From: Pseudomonadota bacterium
Lineage (GTDB): Bacteria; Desulfobacterota; Desulfobacteria; Desulfobacterales; RPRI01
Assembly: GCA_018830925.1 (NCBI GenBank)
Contig: JAHJRK010000168.1
Location: 1 to 5,858 of the forward strand
Direction of reading: 5' to 3'
Length of the DNA: 5,858 nt
Of the stretch, positions 5,515 through 5,858 are shown piece by piece. How positions within the stretch are numbered: position 1 is the stretch's first letter; every line of letters starts with the position of its first letter. The position numbers were made by a program, and so were the translations under genes. The notes beneath the pieces were generated by a model. That model saw nothing but the letters and a program-made list of their open reading frames with translations. It had not been told where the DNA came from and did not search any database.

Positions 5515-5598
5515 CGAATTTCGAATGCCGGACATCGGGTTTCGTTGATCGATTCACGATTCACCATCCACGATCTACGATTCACGAACGACGATCTC
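5515..5598. repeat. Degenerate 7-bp tandem array beside the metF-type gene
   Basis: Twelve consecutive 7-base units run without a register slip, 11 beginning with CG. Examples are CGAATTT (5515), CGGGTTT (5536), CGATTCA (5550, 5557, 5578), CGATCTA (5571) and CGATCTC (5592). The one exception starts CC (CCATCCA, 5564). The array ends on the first base of the minus-strand stop codon of the metF-type gene, so it fills the convergent intergenic space. It does not form a clear hairpin with a T-run. Confidence 0.8.
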
Positions 5599-5858
5599 TA
5601 CACCACCGGTCTCGGCAGCATCTTAGCGCGTTCGGCAATCTCCGGAACTTTGTGTTCCCATTCTATTGCCATGAGATGAACGCCCGCAACTCCTTTCATC
5701 TGCTTGAATTCCTCGATCTGCTCGCAGGCTATTTTAATGCCCTCATCGGCCTGCAGTTTCTTGTCGACTCCCTGGAGGCGCTTTATCAGTTCGTCCGGAA
5801 CATCCATGCCGGGCACGTTGTTCTTCATATACTTTGCCATACCAACGCTTTTCATGGG
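5598..5858 (-). CDS. metF: Methylenetetrahydrofolate reductase, C-terminal part (runs off the right edge)
   Basis: The frame is open at the window edge (a CCC codon precedes the ATG at 5855), so this ATG is internal. The last 86 codons include SVGMAKYMKNNVPGMDVPDE, then a region with GIKIACEQIEEF, and end with GVHLMAIEWEHKVPEIAER and PRPVV. This tail is characteristic of the MetF-like reductases of acetogens and sulfate reducers, which form the C-terminal strand and helix of the TIM barrel. The enzyme reduces 5,10-methylene-tetrahydrofolate to 5-methyl-tetrahydrofolate in the cytosol, serving the methyl branch of the Wood-Ljungdahl pathway or methionine synthesis. In such organisms it often lies near metV or carbonyl-branch genes, which would be to the right of the window. 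The stop TAG (5600-5598) abuts the heptad array. Confidence 0.8.
   Translation of the reverse strand, partial: PMKSVGMAKYMKNNVPGMDVPDELIKRLQGVDKKLQADEGIKIACEQIEEFKQMKGVAGVHLMAIEWEHKVPEIAERAKMLPRPVV

Noticed and set aside
5279..5557. Minus-strand frame of 92 codons
   Set aside because: It is antisense to the hydroxylase and extends into the heptad array; no recognisable domain.

Overview
The window reads as accessory chromosome of an anaerobic bacterium, most likely Desulfobacterota (Syntrophobacteria-like). This is inferred from a methylenetetrahydrofolate reductase tail of the acetogen/sulfate-reducer type, a long dCache-PAS-HisKA-REC hybrid kinase, a solitary S23-type four-helix-bundle gene bordered by 'GGGATCAG'-like repeats, and GC-rich palindromes scattered between genes. 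No single marker settles the taxon.

Layout from left to right. Positions 1-277 hold the 5' end of an insertion sequence: the first 45 codons of a transposase on the minus strand and a probable left terminus. From 331 to 460 runs a degenerate tandem array of 7-bp units. It is followed by a four-helix-bundle (S23/IVP family) gene on the minus strand (823-464) and a second short heptad array (838-879). That second array also forms the 3' end of a large hybrid sensor histidine kinase on the minus strand (4096-795). The kinase reading frame is broken twice: by an in-frame amber codon between the sensor part and the first PAS domain (3118-3116), and by a one-base loss inside the ATPase N-box (about 1617-1619). 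Three open fragments remain (326, 490 and 264 codons) of what was a protein of about 1,100 residues.

Positions 4097-4637 are a divergent intergenic region with three GC-rich palindromes, a Fur-box-like motif and a candidate promoter. The promoter would serve a fatty acid hydroxylase/sterol desaturase-family membrane protein on the plus strand (4638-5438). After it lies a third heptad array (5515-5598) that reaches the stop codon of a convergent gene, the C-terminal 86 codons of a metF-type reductase on the minus strand (5598 to the window edge).

The genes do not form one pathway. The main signals are genome erosion and repeats: a decaying hybrid kinase, an IS that may interrupt the start of another gene, and three degenerate arrays of different sequence that share an exact 7-bp period. 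Two of these arrays bracket the four-helix-bundle gene as direct repeats. No complete new multi-gene system is visible; the heptad-bordered S23 cassette is the most unusual structure.
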